Shown: piece after piece, positions 29,026-38,087 of the stretch
Layout of the letters: each line of letters starts with the position of its first letter
Numbering within the stretch: the first letter of the stretch is position 1
Assembly (NCBI RefSeq): GCF_017676385.1
Contig: NZ_JAFFZN010000003.1
Span: forward strand, 1-64,000
Reading direction: 5' to 3'
Source of the DNA: Streptomyces spirodelae
Lineage (GTDB): Bacteria > Actinomycetota > Actinomycetes > Streptomycetales > Streptomycetaceae
DNA: 64,000 nt
Made by a program: the position numbers and the translations under genes
The notes under the pieces: model-generated
The model's input: only the letters and a program-made list of their open reading frames with translations
The model's database searches: none
What the model was told of the DNA's origin: nothing

Positions 29026-31547
29026 GGGTGCTGCGCGTCGGCGGCGACGGGGCCTTCAGCGGCCCGCTCCCGCCCGTCCGCCACAAGCTGCGTCGCCGGA
29101 GCCGGAGCCGGAGCCGGAGCTGACGCTGACGCCGACGCCGACGCCGACGCAGTTTCCGGCTCCCGCTGTGGTGCTGCGGGCGGGGCGAGGGTCTTCAGCG
29201 CCAGGACGAGGTTGTTGTTGAGCGAGAAGTACAGCTGGACGGCCAGGTCGGTCCCCTCCAGCCGGACACGCGGGACGACATCCGTCTTCTTGCGGTCCGC
29301 GAGATCGCCCAGCAGCCTGCCCAGCCGTACTCGTTCGGGGCCCAGGCCCGGGCGCAGCCACAGGTCCCACACGCCCTCGGGGGAGCCGTCGGCGAACGCG
29401 GCAGGCAGCTCGAAGGGCAGCTCCAGGCGCACCATGCCGCTCTCGTCCCCGGTGCCCCGGCGGCCGGGGAACTCGAATGCCTGGCCCGGGTTGTCGCGCG
29501 GCACCGCCATCAGCACCGGCCCCCCGGAGAGCTCCACGGTACGCCGCGACAGCGCCGGGCCCTGGGTCTGTCCGTAGAGCCTCGCCGAGAGCATATAGCC
29601 GTGTTCGCCCAGCTCGATCGAGGTGACCTCCGCGTGCCGGGCGCGGCACCAGCTGCGCAGCGCGAGCCAGCCGTCGCCGGTGGCGTACGGAATCCACGGC
29701 TGGAGGGCGCCGTCCTGGGCGAGCGGCGGGGGGAGGGACAGCAGCCGTGCCGTCTCCACCATGAGCGCTTTGACCCGCTTGCTCCGGCCGTCCGAGACCC
29801 GCTCGACGAAGACGTCCCACCGCGCCTCGAACAGGTGCACCTCCTCGCGGGTCAGCCGGAGTGCGACCCAGCCGTCCCCGTCCGCGTGGCTGAGGGGCGG
29901 CAGCGGAACGCGTACCGGTGTTTCGCCGTCGTGGTGCCGGGGCCGCAACAGCAGTACCGCCGCCGACCGGGGGAGGGAGTCGGCGCGCAGCCGTACCAGC
30001 AGCGCCCCGTCCCCCTCGGCCCGTACGTGGGCCACCGGGCGCCGCAGCCCCTTGGCGGCGCTCTTCTGCCGGGTGGCCCCGTTTCCCCGCACGGCCCGCA
30101 CGAGGGGGCGCAGGGCGGGCCGCAGCGCGCTCGGCACCAGACGGCGCGCCGCCCGTTCAAGCCGCGTACGCCGGGCGGTCGGCTTGGGCCGGGAGAGCTG
30201 GACGCTCGGCTCGTCCGGTGTGTTCGACTCGGCGCGCGTGTTTCGCCCGGCGTGCGTGCTCCGTGTGTCCGGGGCGCTCGGCGCGTCTTGTGCGCCGCCC
30301 CCACCCGGCACGCGCCCACCCCCGCGCGGGTCCGGACTCGTTCCCGTGCCGGACGGGGCAGCGGCCGCTCCGGCGCCCGGGCGGCCCGTCAGCAGGCGGG
30401 TCATCAGCTCCTCGTACTCGCCCGCGATGCGCTCCGGGCTGTAGCGGGCCGCCTTGCGCAGCGCTGCCTCGCCCATCCGGGAGCGGAGTGCCGGGTCCTC
30501 GACCAGGTGCAGGAGGGCGTCGGCGTAGGCGCGTACGGTCCTCTCCTCGCTCTCGCCCAGCGGGGCGAGCAGCCCGTCCACGCCGTTGGCGATGATCTCA
30601 CCCGGACCGTACGGGCAGTCCGTGCTGACCACCGGGACCCCGCAGTGCATGGCTTCCACCAGGGTCATACCGAACGACTCCGCGTCCGAGGAGACGGCCG
30701 CGACGGCGCCCTTGGCCCACTCGGTCTCGATGGGCGAGTGGGCGCCCATCAGGAGCGCGCGGTCGTGGAGGCCGAGTTCGTCGAGGACGGTGCGCAGCGC
30801 TTCCTGTTGCGGACCCCGCCCGTACAACCGCAGCGACCAGTCCGGGTGCTTGTCCGCGACGAGCGCGAAGGCACGCAGCAGCCGGTCGTACCGCTTGACC
30901 TTGATGAGCCGGCCCGCGGCGACGACGAGCTTCGACTGCCCGTCGGAGGGTTCCACCTGCGGCACCGGTACCGCGTTGGGCACACAGACGATCTCGGCCC
31001 GCACGCCGGGAAGTGCCGCGCGGTAGTCGGCGGCATCCGCGTACGAGACGGTGACGAACGCGTCCAGGTGTGCGAGAGCGGCGTCCTGGTGGGTGCGGAT
31101 GTGGTCGCTGTGCATCGCGTGGGTGAGATGTTCCTGCCCGATGCGCACATAGCGGTCGGTGCCGTACGCGGCGAGGTAGTCGTTGATCTTCGGCCGGGTG
31201 CCGATGACGACGTCCGCCTCCAGATTCTCCAGCAGCTCCTTGACCCGCAGGTCGCCCAGGCGTGTGGAGATGCCGCGCTCGAAGTGGTCGCCGCCCTCGG
31301 TGAACCGCTCGCTGTGCAGGCGGTAGGCCGGGTCGTCCCCGTCGTAGCGGGGAGAGGAGGGGCGCAGATCGATGAGCGAGGTGAGGGTGACGCGGGGGTC
31401 GAAGGTGAGTGCGGGCTCATGGCGTGACCGGCGGAGGCTTACCACCTCCACCTGGTGCCGCTCGGCAAGCGCTCCTGAGAGGTTCACCGTCGACCTGATC
31501 GTCCCGCCGATTCCATAGGCGTTGTCCAGCAGGAACACGATCTTCAT
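28983..31547 (-). CDS. GT4 glycosyltransferase with long C-terminal extension
   Basis: 854 residues from the ATG at 31547 (MKIVFLLDNAYGIGGTIRSTVNL). Residues 1-390 form a GT-B retaining GT4 enzyme: IGGTIR donor loop region, VVAAGRLIKVKRYDRLLRAF, and SDAESFGMTLVEAMHCGVPVVSTDCPYGP with the E-x7-E pair. A Gly/Pro/Thr-rich linker follows, then about 350 residues of beta-rich sequence repeating LRLxxxxV/WxLxLRPGLGPERVRLGRL-like elements. Such tails accompany teichoic-acid-type transferases and may bind polymer. It ends with an Ser-Ala/Ala-Pro repeat. It converges with the CDP-glycerol-type gene (43-nt overlap) and diverges from the acyltransferases. Confidence 0.88.
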   Translation of the reverse strand: MKIVFLLDNAYGIGGTIRSTVNLSGALAERHQVEVVSLRRSRHEPALTFDPRVTLTSLIDLRPSSPRYDGDDPAYRLHSERFTEGGDHFERGISTRLGDLRVKELLENLEADVVIGTRPKINDYLAAYGTDRYVRIGQEHLTHAMHSDHIRTHQDAALAHLDAFVTVSYADAADYRAALPGVRAEIVCVPNAVPVPQVEPSDGQSKLVVAAGRLIKVKRYDRLLRAFALVADKHPDWSLRLYGRGPQQEALRTVLDELGLHDRALLMGAHSPIETEWAKGAVAAVSSDAESFGMTLVEAMHCGVPVVSTDCPYGPGEIIANGVDGLLAPLGESEERTVRAYADALLHLVEDPALRSRMGEAALRKAARYSPERIAGEYEELMTRLLTGRPGAGAAAAPSGTGTSPDPRGGGRVPGGGGAQDAPSAPDTRSTHAGRNTRAESNTPDEPSVQLSRPKPTARRTRLERAARRLVPSALRPALRPLVRAVRGNGATRQKSAAKGLRRPVAHVRAEGDGALLVRLRADSLPRSAAVLLLRPRHHDGETPVRVPLPPLSHADGDGWVALRLTREEVHLFEARWDVFVERVSDGRSKRVKALMVETARLLSLPPPLAQDGALQPWIPYATGDGWLALRSWCRARHAEVTSIELGEHGYMLSARLYGQTQGPALSRRTVELSGGPVLMAVPRDNPGQAFEFPGRRGTGDESGMVRLELPFELPAAFADGSPEGVWDLWLRPGLGPERVRLGRLLGDLADRKKTDVVPRVRLEGTDLAVQLYFSLNNNLVLALKTLAPPAAPQREPETASASASASASAPAPAPAPATQLVADGRERAAEGPVAADAQHPQRRSSSPSASAEA

Positions 31548-31744
31548 CCGCGGCTTCCCCTTCTCTTTCCTGCTCGCTTCCGCGCTGCGCTGCTGCGCCG
31601 CGTGCGCGGAGTCAGCGTTTCCTCCGACTATTTGAGGGGTGGAAAGGGAGGGGATGCGTTCTTAACACTCGTATGTCCCTCGTTCGGCCCCCGCAGCGGC
31701 ATGCCGCGATCGAATGAGGGCAGGCCGCGCCTACTGTCAGATCA

Positions 31745-32980
31745 ATGGCCCCGAAGATCATCGACCCAGCCGACCCGGATGACACCGGGGCCTGCGGCGC
31801 GCCCGATGGGACCAGGGCTTCCGATGGGGCCAGGGCTCCCGATGGGGCCAGGGCTTCCGATGGGGCCAGGGCTCCCGATGGGGCCAGGGCTTGGGCGTCG
31901 GAGCCTGCGTACGGGGACACGTGCCAGGTCCGGCCTTACCGCAGCGATCGGGACCCGTTTCTCGACAACGCCAAATTCCTGCTGATCGTGCTCGTGGTCG
32001 TCGGCCACATCTGGCCGATGGGCCTCGTCGAGGGTTCCCGTACGGTCAAGGCCGCCTACCTGTGGATCTCCTCCTTCCACATGCCTGCCTTCATCCTGCT
32101 GAGCGGTTACTTCTCGCGCGGTTTCACCGGGCGGCCCGAGCAGATCCGCGGACTGCTCACCAAGGTGCTGGCGCCCTACCTGGTCTTCGAGGTGCTCTAC
32201 ACGGCGGTGGAGGCCGTCGCCTGGGGCAAGCCGTTCCAGCTGACGCTGACCGAACCGACGTTCGTGTGCTGGTTCCTTGCGGCGCTCTTCGTCTGGCGGC
32301 TGACCGCCCCCCTGTGGCGCGTGATCCCCTGGCCGCTGCCGGTCGCCGTGCTCGTCTCGCTGGTGGCGGGCACCTCCACCCTCGGGGACGACCTCGCACT
32401 GCCCCGGGTGCTGATGTTCTGGCCGTGGTTCGTCCTCGGACTGGCCCTGCGGCCCGCGCACTTCGCACGGCTGCGCGAGAGCCGCGTACTGCGGTACTGC
32501 GCCCCGCCGGTGCTGGTGGCGGGCGGCGTGGCGGCGTACGCGCTGGCGCCGGGCACCGATGTGCACTGGCTGTGGATGAGCTACGGGCAGGCGGACCTGG
32601 GCGTGAGCACCGCGGCCTATCTGCTGGTACGGCTCGGGCTGTTCGCGGTGACGGCGCTGATGACCGGCGCTTTCCTCGCCCTGGTGCCCCGGCGCGCCCT
32701 GTGGCTGACCGCGCTCGGGGCCGTGACGCTGTACCCGTATCTGCTGCACGGACTGCTGACCACTGCCGCGCACGCCTACGGCTGGGATGCGCCGCTGCGC
32801 CCGCTGGGCCCCTTCGGCGCGGCCCTGCTGACGGCCTGCGGAGCCGCCGTTGCCGTACTGCTGTCGACCGCGCCCGTACGGCGGCTGGCGCGGCCTCTCA
32901 TCGAGCCACCGGTGCCGGGTCTGACCCGGCCGCGGCGCCGGGGGAACTCGCCCGGAACGAGTGAGCCAAGGACGGCGTGA
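31745..32980 (+). CDS. Acyltransferase-3 family membrane protein (first of two)
   Basis: 411 residues from the ATG at 31745. After a repetitive 50-residue tail comes RDPFLDNAKFLLIVLVVVGHIW, the acyltransferase-3 start with the catalytic His, then SSFHMPAFILLSGYFSRGF and about ten membrane helices. These enzymes O-acetylate or O-succinylate surface sugars. A TACTGT eight nt before the ATG could be a -10 element of a leaderless message. The stop and next start form TGATG, so the second copy is coupled to it. Confidence 0.9.
   Translation: MAPKIIDPADPDDTGACGAPDGTRASDGARAPDGARASDGARAPDGARAWASEPAYGDTCQVRPYRSDRDPFLDNAKFLLIVLVVVGHIWPMGLVEGSRTVKAAYLWISSFHMPAFILLSGYFSRGFTGRPEQIRGLLTKVLAPYLVFEVLYTAVEAVAWGKPFQLTLTEPTFVCWFLAALFVWRLTAPLWRVIPWPLPVAVLVSLVAGTSTLGDDLALPRVLMFWPWFVLGLALRPAHFARLRESRVLRYCAPPVLVAGGVAAYALAPGTDVHWLWMSYGQADLGVSTAAYLLVRLGLFAVTALMTGAFLALVPRRALWLTALGAVTLYPYLLHGLLTTAAHAYGWDAPLRPLGPFGAALLTACGAAVAVLLSTAPVRRLARPLIEPPVPGLTRPRRRGNSPGTSEPRTA
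31805..31894 (+). repeat. 18-bp in-frame tandem repeat, five units
   Basis: Units of GATGGGGCCAGGGCTTCC alternate with a TCCC variant, giving a 36-bp higher order. They encode DGARAS/DGARAP repeats in the N-terminal tail of the first acyltransferase, so copy changes stay in frame. Confidence 0.92.
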
Positions 32981-34941
32981 TGGCCTGGGACCCTTTCACC
33001 GACCCCTATGTGACGGACCCCTTCGCGGCGGCCCCCTCCACGGCCGACTCCGCCGCGCCCGACACCCCCACAGCGGCCACCTTCTCGGCGCCGACCGCCT
33101 CGACCGTGGGGCACCTGGCCCAGCCTGGGCACCGCACCGCGGCGACCGGCGCGGTGCCCAGGGCCGGGACGGACGTGGGCGCACCGGCGGCGGGCAGCGG
33201 CTTCGCTGAAGCGGGCGGTTTTGCCGAGCCGGGCGGTTTTGCCGAGCGGAGCGGCATGGCCGACCGGAGCGGTGTTGCCGAAGCGCCCCCGGGCGCGCTC
33301 CCGCCCCGCGCCGGGCTTCCCGCGCCCGCTGCCGCGCCGCCTTCCTCGGGCACCCGGCATCCGGCAGACCGTCGGGGAGCGCCCGACCTGCCGGAGGCGG
33401 CAGGCTCGCGGAGCAGGCGCAAGGCCGCGCGAACCGGCCCGGAGGCTCCGACGGAGGCGCGCACAGAGGCGCGCACCGAAGCGCGAACAGGGGCGGTCAC
33501 CGGCGCGCGTGCGGGCGTCCGGGCGCGGCTGCGGCGGCCCCAGGGGGCCTCGGCGATGGGCCGGGCGGGCGCGCGCGACCCGTTCCTCGACAACGCGCGG
33601 TTCCTGCTCGTCGTCCTCGTCGTCCTCGGACACAACTGGGCGCCCGTCGCCGACGCGATGCGCGGCGTGGAGGCCGCCTCCCTGCTGCTGTACTCCTTCC
33701 ACCTCCCCGCGCTCGCCCTGCTGTGCGGCCACCTCTCGCGGAGCTTCACCGGGCGGCCCGAACAGCTCCGCAGACTGCTCAGCCACGTGCTGGTGCCCTA
33801 TCTCGTCTTCGAGGCGGCCTACGCGGGGATGGACACCCTCTTGTGGGACCGGCCGTTCACCGTCTCGCCGACCCGGCCGGCGTTCGTGTGCTGGTTCCTT
33901 GTGGCACTGTTCGTCTGGCGGCTGACCGCGCCCCTGTGGCGTGCCGTGCGCTGGCCGGTGTTCTTCGCGGCCGTGGTATCCGTCGGTGCCGGGTTCACGG
34001 ACCTGGGGGAGGAGCTGGCGCTGCCCCGACTGCTGATGTATTGGCCGTGGTTCGTTCTCGGACTGCGGTTGAGCTCCGAGCAGCTGCGCCCGTTGCGGAG
34101 CCGCTCCGCGCGCAGATGGGCGCTGCCCGTGATGGCCGCCGCCGCGGCCGGTGCCTGGTGGGCCGCGCCCCTGGTGAGCCGCGAGTGGCTGCTGATGGAG
34201 GCGGGAGCGCAGGAGCTGGGTTTGCCGCCGATGCTGTATGTGGGCGTACGGCTGGGGCTGTTCGCTGTCGGTGCCGTGCTCGTCGCCGCGTTCCTCGCGC
34301 TCGTCCCCGCACGCCGCACCGGGTACACCGTGCTCGGCGCGTGCGCGCTCTACCCGTTCCTGCTGCACGGGCTCGTCGTCGAGGCCGTCGAGAAGGCAGG
34401 CGGGTACGAGGCGGTGCTCACCGGCGGACTGCTGGCGGTGGTGGGCACCACGGTGCTGGCCGGCGGGCTCGCCGTGCTGCTGGGGCTTCCGCATGTGCGG
34501 CAGGTGCTGTGGCCGCTGGTGGAGCCGCCCTTCCCCGGCTGGCTGCGCGGACGCCGGAGCGCGTCCGACGCGGCGGCGTCCGGCGCGGCGCCGGAGAGGG
34601 CGGAGCCGGACGCGACGGCGCGCGGGCGGCGGGCGCCGCAGGTGGGGGACGAGGGGCCCGCCTCCGACTGGCCGGTCTCCGATTGGCCCACGTCCGAACG
34701 GCCGGCCTCCGACTGGCTGACGGCGGACTGGCCGGTCTCCGACCGCCCCGGCTCCGACCGCTCCCGTGCCGACTGGCCGGCGGCGGACTGGTTCGGCGAG
34801 GACTGGCGCACGGACGACCGGCACCCGGCGGGCCCGCCCCCGGCAGGCCCGCCTCTGGCCGACCGTCCCGGAGCCGGGTGGGCCGCGGTCGGCGGCCGCC
34901 CCGCGGCGGCCCGGGCAGGCGGGGCTCCGAACGGGGGCTGA
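32980..34941 (+). CDS. Acyltransferase-3 family membrane protein (second of two)
   Basis: 653 residues from the ATG at 32980, preceded by AAGGA. A GTG three nt earlier is possible. Residues 1-195 are disordered, with repeats GGFAEPGGFAE and TEARTEARTEAR. The core starts RDPFLDNARFLLVVLVVLGHNW and closely parallels the upstream gene (SFHLPALALLCGHLSRSFTGRPEQLR; FVCWFLVALFVWRLTAPLWR), so the pair arose by duplication. The C-terminal 110 residues are cytoplasmic, with Asp-Trp repeats (SDWPVSDWPTSERPASDW). Predicted to acylate a surface glycan. Confidence 0.9.
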   Translation: MAWDPFTDPYVTDPFAAAPSTADSAAPDTPTAATFSAPTASTVGHLAQPGHRTAATGAVPRAGTDVGAPAAGSGFAEAGGFAEPGGFAERSGMADRSGVAEAPPGALPPRAGLPAPAAAPPSSGTRHPADRRGAPDLPEAAGSRSRRKAARTGPEAPTEARTEARTEARTGAVTGARAGVRARLRRPQGASAMGRAGARDPFLDNARFLLVVLVVLGHNWAPVADAMRGVEAASLLLYSFHLPALALLCGHLSRSFTGRPEQLRRLLSHVLVPYLVFEAAYAGMDTLLWDRPFTVSPTRPAFVCWFLVALFVWRLTAPLWRAVRWPVFFAAVVSVGAGFTDLGEELALPRLLMYWPWFVLGLRLSSEQLRPLRSRSARRWALPVMAAAAAGAWWAAPLVSREWLLMEAGAQELGLPPMLYVGVRLGLFAVGAVLVAAFLALVPARRTGYTVLGACALYPFLLHGLVVEAVEKAGGYEAVLTGGLLAVVGTTVLAGGLAVLLGLPHVRQVLWPLVEPPFPGWLRGRRSASDAAASGAAPERAEPDATARGRRAPQVGDEGPASDWPVSDWPTSERPASDWLTADWPVSDRPGSDRSRADWPAADWFGEDWRTDDRHPAGPPPAGPPLADRPGAGWAAVGGRPAAARAGGAPNGG

Positions 34942-35079
34942 ACGCCGGATGGCTGCCGAACGGCAGGGTGCCGAAGCTCTGCCGATCGGCGCCGCCGGGG
35001 CGTGCGACGGGTCGCCCCGGCGCTTTATACAGGGCCCAGGCCCCCCACGTACGTACCGTCCCAAGGAGATCCCCTCCCC

Positions 35080-35991
35080 ATGACGACCACAGCCACGTCC
35101 GGTCAGGCTCCCCCCACCGAGACCGACGGTCTGCCCCGGCCCGGGACCTTCGACGAGGTGCCCGGCTGGTTCTACCGGACGGACCTCATCCTCTTCGACT
35201 GGTTCCTCAGCCGGCAGCGGGACCTGCGGCACCACGGCGACCTGCTGGAAATGGGCGCTTACATGGGCAAGAGCGCCGTGCTCATGGGGGCGTACCTGCA
35301 GGCGGGGGAGCGCTTCACCGTCTGCGACCTGTTCGACGACCCCGAGGCCGCGCCCGACGAGGCCAATGAGCGCGAGATGCAGCGCTCCTACTCGACCCTC
35401 ACCCGGCGCGCCTTCGAGGCCAACTACCTCTCCTTCCACGACGAGTTGCCGCGGATCGTGCAGGCGCCGACAGCCGTGGTGCCCGGCGAGGTGGCCGACG
35501 GAAGCTGCCGCTTCGTCCATGTGGACGCCTCGCATCTGTACGCGCACGTGCACGGGGACATCGCGGCGGCGCGGGACGTCCTCGACCCCGAGGGAATCGT
35601 CGTCCTCGACGACTACCGCTCCGACCACACCCCCGGCGTCGCCTGCGCCACCTGGCAGGCCGTGCTGGAGGGCGGACTGCGGCCGGTGTGCGTCTCCAGC
35701 CACAAGTTCTACGGCACCTGGGGCGACCCGCGGCCCTGGCAGGACGCGCTCCACGCCGAGCTGAAGGAGCGCGGCAAATGCTGGCTGCAGTGGCAGCAGG
35801 TCGCCGGGCAGCGGCTGCTGCTGGTGGGAGCGCGCAAGGCCGCAGCGCCGAGCCTTCCCGTCTCACGGCACGCCCCCGCCCCGAGCCTCGTGCCCGGGAG
35901 GACCGCACCCCGTGCCGCCGCGGCCCGCCGCCTGGCCGCCGACCTTCTCCCACCACTCATGACCCGCGCCCTACGCCGCGCCCGCCGCTGA
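35080..35991 (+). CDS. Class I SAM-dependent methyltransferase (TylF/CmcI-like)
   Basis: 303 residues from the ATG at 35080, with AAGGAG 12 nt before. A longer frame upstream lacks conservation. SAM-binding motif I is LLEMGAYMGKSAVLMGAYL, then FTVCDLFDDPE, with metal-type acidic motifs FVHVDASHLYAHVHGDI and GIVVLDDYRSDHTPGV, as in TylF/CmcI O-methyltransferases. In this neighbourhood sugar O-methylation of a glycopolymer is a fair inference, but small-molecule substrates are possible. The C-terminal 40 residues are Arg/Ala/Pro-rich. Confidence 0.85.
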   Translation: MTTTATSGQAPPTETDGLPRPGTFDEVPGWFYRTDLILFDWFLSRQRDLRHHGDLLEMGAYMGKSAVLMGAYLQAGERFTVCDLFDDPEAAPDEANEREMQRSYSTLTRRAFEANYLSFHDELPRIVQAPTAVVPGEVADGSCRFVHVDASHLYAHVHGDIAAARDVLDPEGIVVLDDYRSDHTPGVACATWQAVLEGGLRPVCVSSHKFYGTWGDPRPWQDALHAELKERGKCWLQWQQVAGQRLLLVGARKAAAPSLPVSRHAPAPSLVPGRTAPRAAAARRLAADLLPPLMTRALRRARR

Positions 35992-36045
35992 ACCGGACCA
36001 CCACTCCGTCTCCCTCTCTCCCCGGGCCGTCGGCAGCGAGCCGGC

Positions 36046-37893
36046 TCAACAGAGGTGGCGTTCCGCCTCCATCGGGTTCGGGGGGAGGCGCAGGTGGGTG
36101 CGGGACCAGGCGCCGGTGAGGTTGGTCCAGAAGCGGCCGGGGGTGAGCGGGGCGCGGACGGAGGCGAGCAGTTCGGGGACGGGGCCGCAGGTGAGGGCGT
36201 GCCGGGCGGCCGCGACATGGCGGGGGTCGACCCCGTCGGGGACCGGTGTGCCCGGTGCTGTCAGATCGGCGAGGACCCAGGCGCGGTCGAGCGGTTTCTC
36301 GTGCCCGGCCTTGGTGTGGGTGACCGGCTCGGTGTGGGCGCCCAGCGGGTTGCCGAGGCCGAGGAGGTCGACGACGTGACCGTCCAGGGGGAGGGCTGCC
36401 CCGGCCAGGCCGAGCCGTGCCTCCGCCGCCGCCACCGGTGCCTCGACCCGTGGCGCCAGCCGCACCCGTGGGAACCCGGCGTCGCGGGGCAGCCGCAGCA
36501 CCAGTGCGTGCGTGCCCCGCCTCACGGTGCGCCGGGTCACCTGGGTGAAGTCGCGGGGTGCCGCGAGGTGGTCGTGCTGGCTCACGGGGTGCTGTGCGCC
36601 CAGGGCCTGCTGGTAGACGGTGTGGGAGTCGAAGATGATCCGCCCGTCGTCGGGGCTCTCCAGCGGTGGGCGGAGCGCGAGCAGGCAGACCAGGCCCCAG
36701 ATGCCCACCCCTGAGGCCAGGGCCGCCGCGGTGCGTCCATACGGCAGCAGGAAGACCGGCAGCAGCACCAGGAAGAGCGCGGGCAGCACCATCCTGCCGT
36801 GCATGAAGTCGCCGCCGACCTTGACGACGAAGAGGGCCGACAGCAGCCCGGCCACCACGGGAGCCGCCACCAGGGCCGCGTCGGCGGTGCGCACCGGCCG
36901 CACGGGCCGGCCGGCGGTGCGCCGTACCACTTCGCGCAGTCCGAAGGCGGCGAGGAGGCCGAGCGGCACCCACAGCGCGTACGGGACGAGGGTGTTGACC
37001 AGGTAGGTCCAGCCGTATCCCCATTGGGTGCCGGAGGCTTCCTTGGCGATGGCCGGGAGCGGTACGAGCACGCCGTAGTACCCGGCGCGGAAGATCTCGT
37101 AGCCGAGGGGGAGTGCGGCGGCCGCGCCCGCCCAGCCGAGCGTGGTGCGCAGCGGGGGCCGCCACATCAGCCAGAGGGCGGCCAGGAAGACGACGCCGAC
37201 GAGGGCGAGGTCCGGCCTGACGAGCGGGCCGAGGCCGAGGGCGAACGCGGTGGCGGTGAGCGCCGGTCCGGGTGCGGGGGCCGTGAGCGCCTGGGCGGGC
37301 GTGGCGGCGCTGGAAGCGCGCGGCGGCGCGGCGGCCCGGTCGAGAGCCGCGCGGGCGCGGACCAGCAGCCACCAGCAGCCGCCCAGGTAGCCGAGGGAGA
37401 GCCCGGTCTCCAGCCCTGAGGTCGCGTAGTCCCAGGTCGCGCACAGCGGCAGCAGCACCAGCACGCCGACGGGCAGCAGGGCGCCGGCGGGACGGCGGAG
37501 GCGGATCATCCGGCGGGTGCCGTCCAGGGCGAGCAGAAAGCCCGCCACGGTGAACAGCAGTCCGAGGACGACGGCGAGCCGGAGCGGGTCGTCCACTCCG
37601 GGGAGGGTGCTGCCGGCGGCGAGCAGCCACTGCCACAGCGTTCCGGTGGAGGTCTCGGCGCGCTCGCCGACGTTGTAGACGGGGCCGTTCCCGGCCAGGA
37701 TCTGCCGAACGGTGCGGGTGTAGATCAGTGCGTCGTCGTTGGTCCAGCGGTGCCGGTACCCCATGACGAGGACCGTCGCGCCGCAGGCGGCGACAGCGAG
37801 CGCGTTCCAGCGCTGGGCCAGCGTGCCGGGCAGGCCGAAGGCCCGCGGCCCCTCGGCAGGCCGGGGGACGGGGATCTCATCGGAGCTGGACAT
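36046..37893 (-). CDS. GT-C membrane glycosyltransferase, AftB/ZomB-like
   Basis: 615 residues from the ATG at 37893 (MSSSDEIPVPRPAE). The stretch MGYRHRWTNDDALIYTRTVRQILAGNGPVYNVGERAETSTGTLWQWLL fits the AftB/ZomB group, where the Asp pair after the first helix is catalytic in lipid-phosphosugar-dependent GT-C enzymes. About ten membrane helices and a large C-terminal extracytoplasmic domain follow. AftB adds terminal beta-1,2-arabinofuranose from decaprenyl-phosphoarabinose in mycobacteria. The donor genes are also in this window (59-63 kb), which makes an arabinosyl role here reasonable but unproven. It converges with the methyltransferase. Confidence 0.8.
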   Translation of the reverse strand: MSSSDEIPVPRPAEGPRAFGLPGTLAQRWNALAVAACGATVLVMGYRHRWTNDDALIYTRTVRQILAGNGPVYNVGERAETSTGTLWQWLLAAGSTLPGVDDPLRLAVVLGLLFTVAGFLLALDGTRRMIRLRRPAGALLPVGVLVLLPLCATWDYATSGLETGLSLGYLGGCWWLLVRARAALDRAAAPPRASSAATPAQALTAPAPGPALTATAFALGLGPLVRPDLALVGVVFLAALWLMWRPPLRTTLGWAGAAAALPLGYEIFRAGYYGVLVPLPAIAKEASGTQWGYGWTYLVNTLVPYALWVPLGLLAAFGLREVVRRTAGRPVRPVRTADAALVAAPVVAGLLSALFVVKVGGDFMHGRMVLPALFLVLLPVFLLPYGRTAAALASGVGIWGLVCLLALRPPLESPDDGRIIFDSHTVYQQALGAQHPVSQHDHLAAPRDFTQVTRRTVRRGTHALVLRLPRDAGFPRVRLAPRVEAPVAAAEARLGLAGAALPLDGHVVDLLGLGNPLGAHTEPVTHTKAGHEKPLDRAWVLADLTAPGTPVPDGVDPRHVAAARHALTCGPVPELLASVRAPLTPGRFWTNLTGAWSRTHLRLPPNPMEAERHLC

Positions 37894-38010
37894 GGGCCAA
37901 CCATCCCTCCGGCTCCGCCGGGCCCCTCGGGTGCGGCGCGCCGCCGGGTGGCCGCTCACCCGGCTGGAGGAGCGCCGGAGACGGGAGAGGGGCGTGGCGG
38001 GGCACTGATG

Positions 38011-38076
38011 ACCGGAGCAGAACCGGAGCAGAACCGGAGCAGAACCGGAGTGCACCGGACCGGAACCGGAGTAGAA
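38011..38076 (+). repeat. 11-bp tandem repeat in the divergent intergenic region
   Basis: Three exact units of ACCGGAGCAGA (38011-38043) are followed by degenerate ones (ACCGGAGTG, ACCGGACCGGA, ACCGGAGTAGA). It lies between the AftB-like gene and the acetyltransferase gene, directly upstream of the latter. Confidence 0.9.
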
Positions 38077-38087
38077 AGCGAGCCCTT

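Noticed and set aside
31805-31894. Regular repeats that could suggest a CRISPR array
   Set aside because: Units are contiguous, without spacers, and in frame within a coding gene.
32977-32980. GTG at 32977 as the start of the second acyltransferase
   Set aside because: The ATG at 32980 has better spacing to AAGGA. The difference is one residue and cannot be settled from sequence.
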